Shown here: positions 1-6,860 of the stretch, piece after piece
Numbering within the stretch: the first letter of the stretch is position 1
Layout of the letters: each line of letters starts with the position of its first letter
Assembly: GCA_041178325.1 (NCBI GenBank)
Contig: JBEGVN010000006.1
Span: 1-9,598, forward strand
Source of the DNA: UBA6136 sp041178325
GTDB lineage: Bacteria > Pseudomonadota > Gammaproteobacteria > Methylococcales > Methylococcaceae
Length of the DNA: 9,598 nt
Direction: 5' to 3'
Notes under the pieces: model-generated
The model's database searches: none
What the model saw: the letters and a program-made list of their open reading frames with translations, nothing else
What the model was told of the DNA's origin: nothing
Made by a program: the position numbers and the translations under genes

Positions 1-271
1 AGTTCTCATGCGGTCCTCATTCATTCGGATCTGCCAGCCCTTTCCTTTCGACTTAAAGGCTTCAAACAACTCATCGTCGGAAGGGACTGCCACCGATCGC
101 TTGGGACTCTCCAATGAAGGCCTCCTTATCCATTTCAGCGATACCAATTAACGGTGATACGGATCGTTCCCCGACTCTCCATTCGGCATAATCAAAAAAG
201 CCTTCGGTCAACTCCGGCGCATCATCAGAGTCAACCCAATCTGGTTTCGAATCTCGCGCTTTCCCATTCAT
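1..271 (-). pseudogene. Frameshifted BrnA-like (CopG/RHH-type) antitoxin remnant, partial at left edge
   Basis: The reading frame starting at 271 gives about 40 residues containing SDDAPELTEGFFDYAEW, which resembles the N-terminal acidic part of BrnA/DUF4415-type antitoxins. That frame then runs into unrelated sequence and stops at 71. The next frame, readable from about 150 down to position 1, gives RRPSLESPKRSVAVPSDD followed by ELFEAFKSKGKGWQIRMNED. This is the typical C-terminal ribbon-helix-helix core of the family (GRP...NPK.SV, then EAFKA.GKGWQ.RMN). The two halves are in different frames, so an indel lies roughly between 125 and 155. The family normally binds operator DNA and neutralises the BrnT RNase toxin. 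No BrnT gene is visible here. An AGGGA ribosome site lies 6 to 10 bases before the ATG, 13 bases after the stop of the upstream CWC gene. The family call rests on recalled motifs; the frame break is directly visible. The C-terminus continues outside the window. Confidence 0.68.
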
Positions 272-284
272 TTGCTTTCCCTGG

Positions 285-497
285 TCAGAATTGAGGGGTT
301 GTTATCTGTGGGGCATCTGCTAGCTCTCGAAGACATGGAAGACATAAGCAGCCTTCATAAGTCTCCGCAAGTGAGCACTGAGCCTCCCTCGAAAGCTGCA
401 CCTTCATGCAGTCGCACTGGGAAATACGATTGCACTTACACTCGAAGGCAAGTCGGCATCGAGGGCAGATACTGTTCTCGTGTATGGGGTACCGCAT
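285..497 (-). CDS. Small cysteine-rich CWC family protein
   Basis: This 70-residue protein has ten cysteines (positions 11, 14, 20, 22, 28, 30, 41, 50, 52, 55) arranged as CPRC, AFEC, CDC and a C-terminal CLCLPCL. This pattern matches the small bacterial cysteine-rich CWC family, which is presumed to bind metal and has no established function. Usual length is about 60 to 80 residues, so it looks full length. The ATG at 497 places the first CxxC near residue 11, as in relatives; no good ribosome site precedes it. It lies 10 bases after the queH pseudogene and 13 bases before the antitoxin remnant, so it probably shares a leftward transcript with metR. Unlike both flanking genes it shows no stop or frameshift, although it could be drifting too. 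Family assignment is from recalled motif spacing. Confidence 0.72.
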   Translation of the reverse strand: MRYPIHENSICPRCRLAFECKCNRISQCDCMKVQLSREAQCSLAETYEGCLCLPCLRELADAPQITTPQF

Positions 498-507
498 GAT
501 GAGTTTT

Positions 508-1172
508 TCAGGCCTCAGATTCTGAGTAAAACATCACACCGAGCTTGATCCTTTCTCGCACTGTCACCAACCTATGTTTATTGCTTTCCGGGAGCGAGTA
601 AGCACAACCACAATACTCCTGCTGATTGAAGTTCTCGCGCTTACTGATCTCGATCATTTGGGCTGAACCACCACCCTTTGGCCAGTTGCAGTCCCAATAA
701 GTCAGACGAGGATACGGCGCGGTACTCCGATTGCCACATTCGTTGATCTGCTGCATGTTTTTCCGGCGTGAACTCCCGAAAAAACTGGTCATGACGGGAA
801 ACTGATTTTCATGGGCGTAAATGCGATCCATTCGAAACACATAACGAAACACATGGTGCATCAAATGCCGTGCTCAGGCTCCTGCTCCATTCCTCTGGCT
901 CATTCAAACCAATTGTCAAGATCATCATCCACATCGATGAAGGGCACTCCGAACTGCTCCGCAAAGCGAATGTTCTCATTCTTGCGAAGTTCATACTCCC
1001 GTCGAGGATGGATATTGGGATTGGAGAAAAAGATGGTGGATTGAATCCCAGAGGCAACCATCGCTGCCATGACTTCACCGCTGCAGGGCGCAAAACAGGA
1101 AAGCAATAGCACTCTATCCTGTCCATCAGGCAATGGGGGTGCTTCACACTGAAATACGGGTTTATCGTCCAT
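508..1172 (-). pseudogene. queH: Epoxyqueuosine reductase QueH, degraded
   Basis: QueH (DUF208) reduces epoxyqueuosine to queuosine in tRNA with an iron-sulfur cluster. The first 90 codons, from ATG 1172, read CAPCSGEVMAAMVASGI, FFSNPNIHPRREYELRKNEN and FGVPFIDVDDDLDNWFE, a very close match to the QueH N-terminal half. The frame then hits TGA at 902-900, exactly where the family has an arginine codon. It continues as ARGMEQEPEHGI, hits a second TGA at 863-861 where arginine precedes CTMC, and continues CTMCFVMCFEWIAF. A one-base deletion in a T run (819-821 on the plus strand) then moves the rest (YAHENQFPVMTS, KNMQQINECGNRSTAPYPRL, CNWPKGGGSAQMIEISKREN, QQEYCGCAYS) into the next frame, which ends at 508. 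The usual CCAPC motif is CFAPC, so a conserved cysteine is also lost. The start overlaps the metR stop by 11 bases. Both nonsense changes fit single C-to-T changes of CGA. Confidence 0.93.
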
Positions 1173-2073
1173 GATGTGCTATTTCCTGATGGCCAGCTGC
1201 AAGATTCACAAATGCACGGAGATAATTGATAGCCGAATCCTCGGTGCGATAACCGAGGAAAATCTGTTTGGCGATCCCATTCGGGCCTAATTTCACCGGA
1301 TGGACGTCAAATCGAGCCGATTGTTCACTGACCAGCCATCTCGGAAGCGCAGCCACACCCCGGCCACTTGCGACCATTTGCAACATGATGTCCGTACTTT
1401 CGATCGACTTTTGCCGCCTTGGAGCTATGCCTGCCGGCGTCAAAAATTGTGTGTAGATATCGAGACGATCAATCGCAACCGGATAGGTAATCAGGGTTTC
1501 ATCCTTGAGGTGGCCCGGCTCTGCGAAAGATGACCTGCATAACGAGTGATTCGGGCCCACGACGAGCACTTGCTCGTAATCAAACACAGGTTCATAGGAG
1601 AGGCCGGGCTTATAGAGAGGATCTGGGGTCACGAGCATATCGATCTCATAACCGAAAAGTGCTCCGATGCCCCCAAACTGGAATTTTTGCTTCACATCCA
1701 CTTCAACATCGGGCCACGATGTGAGATAGGGACTGACCACCTTCAGCAGCCATTGGTAACAGGGGTGGCACTCAATCCCGATCTTCAGGGTGCCACGCTC
1801 CCCGCACGCGAATTGAGAAAGTCTGGCTTCTGCATGGTCCAGCTGCGGCAGAACACGATTCGCAACTGCAAGAAGATATTCACCGGCCTGGGTAGGTCTC
1901 AGCCGACGACCTTCCCGATGCCAAACCGGAATCCCGAGGCTGTCCTCCAGCTTCCGGACGGTATGGCTGAGTGCTGATTGGGTGAGATTCAGCTCTCTCG
2001 CTGCTGCGGTCAGGGAGCCGAATTGATCGACGGCACGGATGACTTCGAGATGAGCGCGTTCGAGATGGGCCAT
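1162..2073 (-). CDS. metR: LysR-family transcriptional regulator MetR
   Basis: This 303-residue LysR-type regulator is predicted to control methionine genes; in enterobacteria MetR activates metE and metH with homocysteine as co-effector. An N-terminal winged helix-turn-helix spans about residues 5-65 (LEVIRAVDQFGSLTAAAREL, then LTQSALSHTVRKLEDSLGIP). The effector domain contains signatures I recall from E. coli MetR: IGIECHPCYQWL near residue 97, the stretch PVFDYEQVLVVGPNH, LITYPV and LQMVASGRGVAALPRW. Length equals the family norm, and ATG 2073 places the helix-turn-helix as in E. coli. No strong ribosome site is seen. It is divergent from the PP-loop/pterin/metE genes, consistent with autoregulation and activation of that operon from the shared 109-bp region. 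Its stop overlaps the start of the queH pseudogene. The gene looks intact, unlike the decayed genes downstream. Confidence 0.9.
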   Translation of the reverse strand: MAHLERAHLEVIRAVDQFGSLTAAARELNLTQSALSHTVRKLEDSLGIPVWHREGRRLRPTQAGEYLLAVANRVLPQLDHAEARLSQFACGERGTLKIGIECHPCYQWLLKVVSPYLTSWPDVEVDVKQKFQFGGIGALFGYEIDMLVTPDPLYKPGLSYEPVFDYEQVLVVGPNHSLCRSSFAEPGHLKDETLITYPVAIDRLDIYTQFLTPAGIAPRRQKSIESTDIMLQMVASGRGVAALPRWLVSEQSARFDVHPVKLGPNGIAKQIFLGYRTEDSAINYLRAFVNLAAGHQEIAHHGR

Positions 2074-2182
2074 GCGAAAACTAATTCATGAATGCAGGTA
2101 ATGGATTAATGAAATACTAACGCTTTTTCTAATGACCAAGAATGAATACCATTAAAACCAGTTCCCCTTTTGAGCTTTTCAG
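2074..2182. promoter_or_regulatory. Divergent metR / methionine-operon control region
   Basis: This 109-bp AT-rich interval must carry the promoters of both metR and the rightward operon. It contains a perfect 10-bp palindrome, ATTCATGAAT, at 2084-2093, only 11 bp from the metR start codon. ATGAA half-sites occur at 2088, 2109 and 2142, spaced 21 and 33 bp apart, which is close to two and three helical turns. TGAA/TTCA are the half-sites of the known MetR consensus (TGAA-N5-TTCA), but no copy with the exact N5 spacing is present. I infer a MetR/LysR operator; no convincing -35/-10 pair stands out. Confidence 0.5.
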
Positions 2183-3025
2183 ATGAGTCTGTCCCCAGAA
2201 ATAGAGGCCCTTCATCATGCCGCATGTGAAGCCGCATCCGAGACATATGTTGATCCTGCGTCGGGTTATCTGGTTCTAACGCGATATGCCCACCTTAAAC
2301 GGGGGAGCTGTTGTGGGAATGGTTGTCGACACTGCCCTTACCCCAAGAATCAAGACGCTGAGATCACCCGGACAAAGGATTCGCCTGGAGAGGGATGGAT
2401 CAACCCCAAGCCCCTTAAGGGGCGAGTGGACGTTCTCTTCTGGTCTGGAGGTAAAGACAGCTTCCTCACGTTTATGCAATTGAGGGTAGAAACCGAGAAT
2501 TTCGTGCTTCTCACAACGACGGATGCATTGAATCGGTTCGTACCCCTCCAGATGATTTGCACCGATGACATCGTTCGTCAGGCCTTTGCCTTGGATGTTC
2601 CATTGTTCCTCCTTCCTCTGCCTCACGGACAGGACTACAGGACTCTCATTGTCAGCACGCTGCAAGACATTGAAAGGACACATGGAATCACCATTGGACG
2701 ACTGGTTTTTGGTGACCTTCATCTTGAGGGGATCCGTAATTGGCGAAAAGATGTGCTGAGTGATTACGAAATCCACACTCCCCTCTTTAATCAACCCTAT
2801 TCATCTCTCCTCGAAACACTCTGGAAACACATGGAGCACATGGATCTGGAGATTCGATTGTCCACGGAGGTGACACTTCCCACGCGAAGACTCCCACGAG
2901 GAACACCTTTCACACCATCTTTGGTCGAAGAGCTCAAGCGCCTGGGTATCGATGAAATGCTGGAAAACGGTGAAGGCCACACCATCGTGTTGCCGAAATC
3001 GCATGGAACGCGAGAGACGACTTGA
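2183..3025 (+). CDS. DUF5522-like cysteine motif fused to DUF71/ATP_bind_4 PP-loop ATPase
   Basis: This 280-residue protein has two parts. Residues about 10-55 include GYLVLTRYAHLKRG followed by CCGNGCRHCPY (cysteines 43, 44, 48, 51), matching the small DUF5522 domain, probably a metal or cluster site. Residues about 82-270 form an adenine-nucleotide alpha-hydrolase (PP-loop) domain with FWSGGKDS (SGGKDS at 88-93), VFGDLHLEGIRNWRKDVL near 175-192 and ENGEGHT at 261-267. These resemble the PP-loop, GD..., and GENGE.HT motifs of the DUF71/COG2102 family (Dph6 diphthine-ammonia ligase and its bacterial relatives). Bacteria lack diphthamide, so the substrate is unknown; bacterial members have been linked by comparative genomics to B12 salvage. 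It is the first gene of the rightward operon, and its stop overlaps the TTG start of the next gene. No clear ribosome site precedes the ATG. Domain calls are good; the reaction is not assigned. Confidence 0.85.
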   Translation: MSLSPEIEALHHAACEAASETYVDPASGYLVLTRYAHLKRGSCCGNGCRHCPYPKNQDAEITRTKDSPGEGWINPKPLKGRVDVLFWSGGKDSFLTFMQLRVETENFVLLTTTDALNRFVPLQMICTDDIVRQAFALDVPLFLLPLPHGQDYRTLIVSTLQDIERTHGITIGRLVFGDLHLEGIRNWRKDVLSDYEIHTPLFNQPYSSLLETLWKHMEHMDLEIRLSTEVTLPTRRLPRGTPFTPSLVEELKRLGIDEMLENGEGHTIVLPKSHGTRETT

Positions 3026-4452
3026 CCGAACACATTCTGTTTTTGACCGGGAAGCTTGCCGAAAAACAGTTGAGGAACGTCCTTGAGGACATGGAACCTG
3101 AGTTCCACTACACCGTTCACCAAATGGGTTTGACCGTCGCTGCGCTGATGACCGCGGACATGATTCAGCGTCGCTTAAAAGATACGTTCGGAGCAGATCG
3201 AGTGATCGTTCCGGGGCGATGCCGAGGGGATCTTGATGGCTTGTCTGAAGCTTTGGGTATCCGCTTCGAGCGGGGTCCCAACGAACTCCGTGATTTACCT
3301 GAATTCTTTGGAAAGAAAGCCAAAAAACCCAGTATGGACAACTATGACCTTCTGATTTTTGCAGAAGTTACTGAGGCGCCCAAGATGGATATCGACGCCA
3401 TCTTGAGACAGGCGCGCGATTATCGGAAGAATGGTGCGGATGTGATCGACCTCGGTTTCCTGCCCGCGACCCCGTTTGATCATCTGGAAGCTGCCATTGA
3501 GGCCCTGAAGCAGGAGAACTTCCGAATTAGTGTGGATTCCCTCGAGACGGAAGCGCTAATCCGAGGTGGAAAGGCTGGAGCTGATTATCTTCTGAGCCTT
3601 CAAGAGGACACGCTCTGGATTGTGGATGAAGTCGAATCAACCCCCATTCTGATCCCGTCAAAGCATGGTGATCTCGATAGCCTGGACCGGGCCGTTGAGG
3701 CGATGAAAGTGAAAGGTCGCGCATTCATTCTGGATCCGATTCTCGATCCCATTCATTTTGGATTCGCGGACTCAATCGTTCGCTATGTCGAAACACGAAA
3801 GAGACATCCCGACGCCGAAATCATGATGGGCATTGGGAACCTGACAGAATTGACCCATGCGGATACGGTCGGAATCAATGCAACGGTGCTAGGTATCTGT
3901 TCGGAGCTTGATGTCCGTGCCGTCCTTGCAACTCAAGTCAGTCAACACGCACGAAAAGCCATTCGGGAGGCTGACCTGACCCGAAGGGTCATGTATGCCT
4001 CCAAGCGAATCAATGCGCTTCCTAAGCACATCAACGATAGCTTGATGACGATCCATGACCGATCACCCTTTCCCTACACGACGGATGAAGTCCGTGAACT
4101 CTGGCAACAGATCAAAGATCCGAGTTATCGGATACAGATCAGCCCCGATGGGGTGAATATTTTCAATCGCGATGGATTTCATAGTGCATCCGATCCCTTC
4201 GATCTCTTTCCCAAACTTGGGGTTGAGGGGGACGGTGGACATGCTTTCTATTTAGGCGTGGAGCTGGCCCGCGCTCAAATTGCCTGGCAGCTCGGAAAAC
4301 GATACACCCAGGATGAGCCCTTGAACTGGGGTTGTGCCTTTGAGTCGGTGGAAGAAACGGTTGATCCCCATGCCTTCAAGCCAGCAGGATCAACGCTCAA
4401 GAAAGCGGAGGTCTCTGTGGAGTCTGCCCAGCCTCAAAATAATGATGAATAG
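3022..4452 (+). CDS. Dihydropteroate-synthase-like (pterin-binding TIM barrel, DUF6513-type) protein
   Basis: This 476-residue protein consists of an N-terminal region (about 1-110, containing QMGLTVAALMTADMI and IVPGRCRGDL), a central pterin-binding-type barrel and a C-terminal extension. Barrel strands visible are NGADVIDLGF (137-146), RISVDSLETEALIRGGKAGA (168-187), FILDPILDPIHFGF (235-248) and MMGIGNLTELTHADTVGINA (268-287), followed by VLGICSELDVRAVLATQVS. These resemble DHPS and methyl-H4folate-binding domains. Similar proteins occur in bacteria with the tetrahydromethanopterin C1 pathway and in archaea. It is much longer than FolP (about 280 residues), so it is not the ordinary folate enzyme. 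The start is TTG 3022-3024, overlapping the previous stop in TTGA, a coupling arrangement; the residues MTEHILFLTG suit this start. metE follows after 92 bp. Pterin binding is inferred from family; substrate and reaction are unknown. Confidence 0.82.
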   Translation: MTEHILFLTGKLAEKQLRNVLEDMEPEFHYTVHQMGLTVAALMTADMIQRRLKDTFGADRVIVPGRCRGDLDGLSEALGIRFERGPNELRDLPEFFGKKAKKPSMDNYDLLIFAEVTEAPKMDIDAILRQARDYRKNGADVIDLGFLPATPFDHLEAAIEALKQENFRISVDSLETEALIRGGKAGADYLLSLQEDTLWIVDEVESTPILIPSKHGDLDSLDRAVEAMKVKGRAFILDPILDPIHFGFADSIVRYVETRKRHPDAEIMMGIGNLTELTHADTVGINATVLGICSELDVRAVLATQVSQHARKAIREADLTRRVMYASKRINALPKHINDSLMTIHDRSPFPYTTDEVRELWQQIKDPSYRIQISPDGVNIFNRDGFHSASDPFDLFPKLGVEGDGGHAFYLGVELARAQIAWQLGKRYTQDEPLNWGCAFESVEETVDPHAFKPAGSTLKKAEVSVESAQPQNNDE

Positions 4453-4544
4453 AATTAATCGAACCATTAGAAAATACCATTTTTATTCATCGCTATTGAT
4501 TACTACCATGACGTCACTTGTTTTTATCCTCTTTGAAGAATGTC
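4453..4544 (+). promoter_or_regulatory. metE leader with possible start-codon hairpin
   Basis: This is a 92-bp AT-rich gap between the pterin-like gene and metE. An 8-base inverted repeat, ACCATGAC at 4505-4512 and GTCATGGT at 4542-4549, would pair the metE ATG (4545-4547) into a stem with a 29-base loop holding the weak GAAG ribosome site. An 8-bp palindrome, TGACGTCA, lies at 4509-4516. I see no convincing sigma70 promoter, cobalamin riboswitch or SAM riboswitch, so metE may be read through from the upstream genes or from a promoter I cannot recognise. Confidence 0.35.
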
Positions 4545-6839
4545 ATGGTTACAACGCACAATCTTGGATTTCCCCGCATCGGCGCAAAGCGCGAACTGAA
4601 GTTTGCTCTTGAAAAATACTGGAAGAACCAGACCTCGCTCGATGAGCTGAAGTCACTGGCAGCGGAACTCCGCGCAAAGCATTGGCAGAATCAGAATGCC
4701 CTTGATTTTGCCCCCGTGGGTGATTTCGCCTTTTATGACCAGGTCCTCGACATGAGCTTCACGTTGGGGAATCTCCCGGAGCGCGTTCAGGGATTCAGGG
4801 GCGATGCACTGGATAATTACTTTCGTGTCGCCCGTGGTCGCTCTGCTGAATCGGCAGATCACACCGCCCATTGCTGTGGCGGGGTTGCGGCTGGGGAAAT
4901 GACCAAGTGGTTCGATACCAACTACCACTACATCGTTCCTGAATTCACTGCGGATACCGAGTTCAAACTGGACGATTCACGCATTCTTGCGCAGCTTGCA
5001 GAATCGAAGGCCCAGGGAGTAAAGAGTAAGCCCGTCATCATCGGCCCAGTCACCTATCTGGCTCTTGGAAAGAGCAAGGATGGGAGTGATAAGCTGGCAC
5101 TGCTTGAGCGACTCCTTCCGGTGTATGCAGAGCTTTTAGATAAGCTCGCGGCAGCCGGTGTCGAATGGGTACAGATCGATGAGCCGATCCTCGTCACCGA
5201 GTTAGATCAGAGCTGGCAACACGGCCTTAACACCGCCTATCACCAACTGAAGGGCTCAAAGGTCAAGCTGATGCTGGCGACCTATTTTGGTGAACTCCTC
5301 GAAAACCGTTACCTCGCTGTTAATCTTCCGGTTGCAGGCCTTCATCTGGATGCGATCAATGGCCGTGCCGACGTTCAGCCCGTATTGAACCTTCTGTCTT
5401 CCCACAAGGTTCTTTCTTTGGGAGTGATTAACGGCCGAAATATCTGGAAGGCGGATCTCACCAGTATCCTCGACTGGGTTGAGCCCATTGCCAAACAAAT
5501 GGGTGATCGTCTCTGGATCGCCCCTTCCTGTTCATTGCTCCATGTTCCGGTGGATCTTGAAAGTGAAGAACGTCTGGATCCGGAAATCAAATCCTGGCTC
5601 GCATTTGCTCTTCAAAAGCTCGAAGAAATTCGGATTCTTGCCTTAGCCCTGAATCAGGGGCGCGATGCCGTTCAATCGGAATTGGCGGCCAACAAAGCAG
5701 CGATTGATGCACGGAAGAACTCGCCACGCGTCAATAATCCGGCCGTCAAGGCAGCCATTGCAGGAATCAACAGTCAACTGGGTCTTCGAAAGAGTGCCTA
5801 CACAGAACGCGCCCAGAAACAGGCCGCGATCCTAAATCTTCCAAAATTCCCGACGACCACCATCGGTTCCTTCCCGCAAACGGCTGAGATTCGGCAGGCG
5901 CGTAGCCAGTTCAAAGCGGGTACGCTCGATGAGGCGACTTATCAGGAAGCCATGAGCGGTGAAATTGCCAGAAGCATCCGTGAGCAGGAAGCCCTTGGGC
6001 TTGACGTCTTCGTGCACGGTGAAGCCGAACGTAATGACATGGTCGAGTATTTTGGCGAGCAACTGGACGGCTATGCCTTTAGCCAATTTGGTTGGGTGCA
6101 ATCCTATGGTTCGCGCTGTGTGAAGCCCCCTATCCTCTTTGGCGATATCAGCCGTCCCAAGGCCATGACGGTGGAATGGATCATCTATGCCCAGACACTG
6201 ACGTCAAAGCCGATGAAGGCCATGTTGACTGGACCCGTGACAATCCTGAACTGGTCCTTTGTTCGGGATGACCAGCCCCGTTCCACTTCCTGCAAGCAGT
6301 TGGCATTGGCCATTCGCGAGGAAGTGCTGGATCTTGAAAAGGCAGGAATCCGGGTGATTCAGATTGACGAAGCAGCACTTAGAGAAGGTTTGCCCCTCAG
6401 AAAGTCACAATGGAAGGACTATCTGGATTGGGCCGTTGAATCCTTCAGAATCACTGCGAATGGCGTTTCAGATGAGACGCAAATACATACCCATATGTGC
6501 TATTCGGAGTTCAACGACATCATCGCCTCAATAGCCGAAATGGACGCTGATGTCATCACGATTGAAACCTCGCGCTCCGATATGGAACTGCTCGACGCCT
6601 TTGACGAATTCAACTACCCAAATGAGATTGGACCGGGAGTTTACGACATCCACTCACCCAATATTCCCTCTGAGCAGCATATTGTCGATCTGATGCAAAA
6701 GGCTGCGGAAAAAGTCCCGGCAGAGCGCCTTTGGGTCAATCCGGATTGTGGTCTCAAGACCCGTCAGTGGAACGAGGTCATTCCTGCGCTCAAAAACATG
6801 GTAGCTGCTGCAAAAACGCTCAGATCTCAGAAATCTTAA
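4545..6839 (+). CDS. metE: Cobalamin-independent methionine synthase MetE
   Basis: The protein (5-methyltetrahydropteroyltriglutamate-homocysteine methyltransferase, cytosolic) transfers the methyl group of 5-methyl-H4folate polyglutamate to homocysteine, the last step of methionine synthesis. The start is ATG 4545 (MVTTHNLGFPRIG); an earlier in-frame TTG at 4518 would add nine non-conserved residues. That gives 764 residues against 753 in E. coli. The N-terminal barrel shows LGFPRIGAKRELKFALEKYW and VQIDEPILV; the C-terminal catalytic barrel shows TTTIGSFPQTAEIR, VHGEAERNDMVEYF, MLTGPVTILNWSFVR and IQIDEAALREGLPL. All zinc ligands are present: H650 and C652 in THMC, E674 in TIETSRS and C735 in NPDCGLKTR, equivalent to E. 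coli H641, C643, E665 and C726. The gene is intact and lies downstream of the pterin-like gene with metR divergent further upstream. MetR activation is the obvious expectation. Confidence 0.97.
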   Translation: MVTTHNLGFPRIGAKRELKFALEKYWKNQTSLDELKSLAAELRAKHWQNQNALDFAPVGDFAFYDQVLDMSFTLGNLPERVQGFRGDALDNYFRVARGRSAESADHTAHCCGGVAAGEMTKWFDTNYHYIVPEFTADTEFKLDDSRILAQLAESKAQGVKSKPVIIGPVTYLALGKSKDGSDKLALLERLLPVYAELLDKLAAAGVEWVQIDEPILVTELDQSWQHGLNTAYHQLKGSKVKLMLATYFGELLENRYLAVNLPVAGLHLDAINGRADVQPVLNLLSSHKVLSLGVINGRNIWKADLTSILDWVEPIAKQMGDRLWIAPSCSLLHVPVDLESEERLDPEIKSWLAFALQKLEEIRILALALNQGRDAVQSELAANKAAIDARKNSPRVNNPAVKAAIAGINSQLGLRKSAYTERAQKQAAILNLPKFPTTTIGSFPQTAEIRQARSQFKAGTLDEATYQEAMSGEIARSIREQEALGLDVFVHGEAERNDMVEYFGEQLDGYAFSQFGWVQSYGSRCVKPPILFGDISRPKAMTVEWIIYAQTLTSKPMKAMLTGPVTILNWSFVRDDQPRSTSCKQLALAIREEVLDLEKAGIRVIQIDEAALREGLPLRKSQWKDYLDWAVESFRITANGVSDETQIHTHMCYSEFNDIIASIAEMDADVITIETSRSDMELLDAFDEFNYPNEIGPGVYDIHSPNIPSEQHIVDLMQKAAEKVPAERLWVNPDCGLKTRQWNEVIPALKNMVAAAKTLRSQKS

Positions 6840-6860
6840 GACCGCCACTTTTTACCCTAG

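Noticed and set aside
863..900. TGA recoding (selenocysteine, or UGA as a sense codon) in queH
   Set aside because: Both TGA codons replace arginine, not cysteine, tryptophan or glycine, a downstream frameshift is also needed, and neighbouring genes use TGA as a normal stop.
1546..1977. 143-codon plus-strand frame inside metR
   Set aside because: It is antisense to a well-supported LysR gene and shows no family features.
2276..2794. 172-codon minus-strand frame over the PP-loop gene
   Set aside because: It is a shadow of the clearly homologous plus-strand gene and has no recognisable motif.
4509..4516. TGACGTCA palindrome as a specific operator
   Set aside because: A single 8-bp palindrome is weak evidence and the same TGACGTCA also occurs inside metE near 6200.
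4518..4544. Upstream TTG start for metE
   Set aside because: It would add nine residues not seen in the family, while MVTTHNLGFPRIG at 4545 matches the usual MetE start.
4453..4544. Cobalamin or SAM riboswitch before metE
   Set aside because: The gap is only 92 bases, and I see no B12-box or SAM-type conserved helices.
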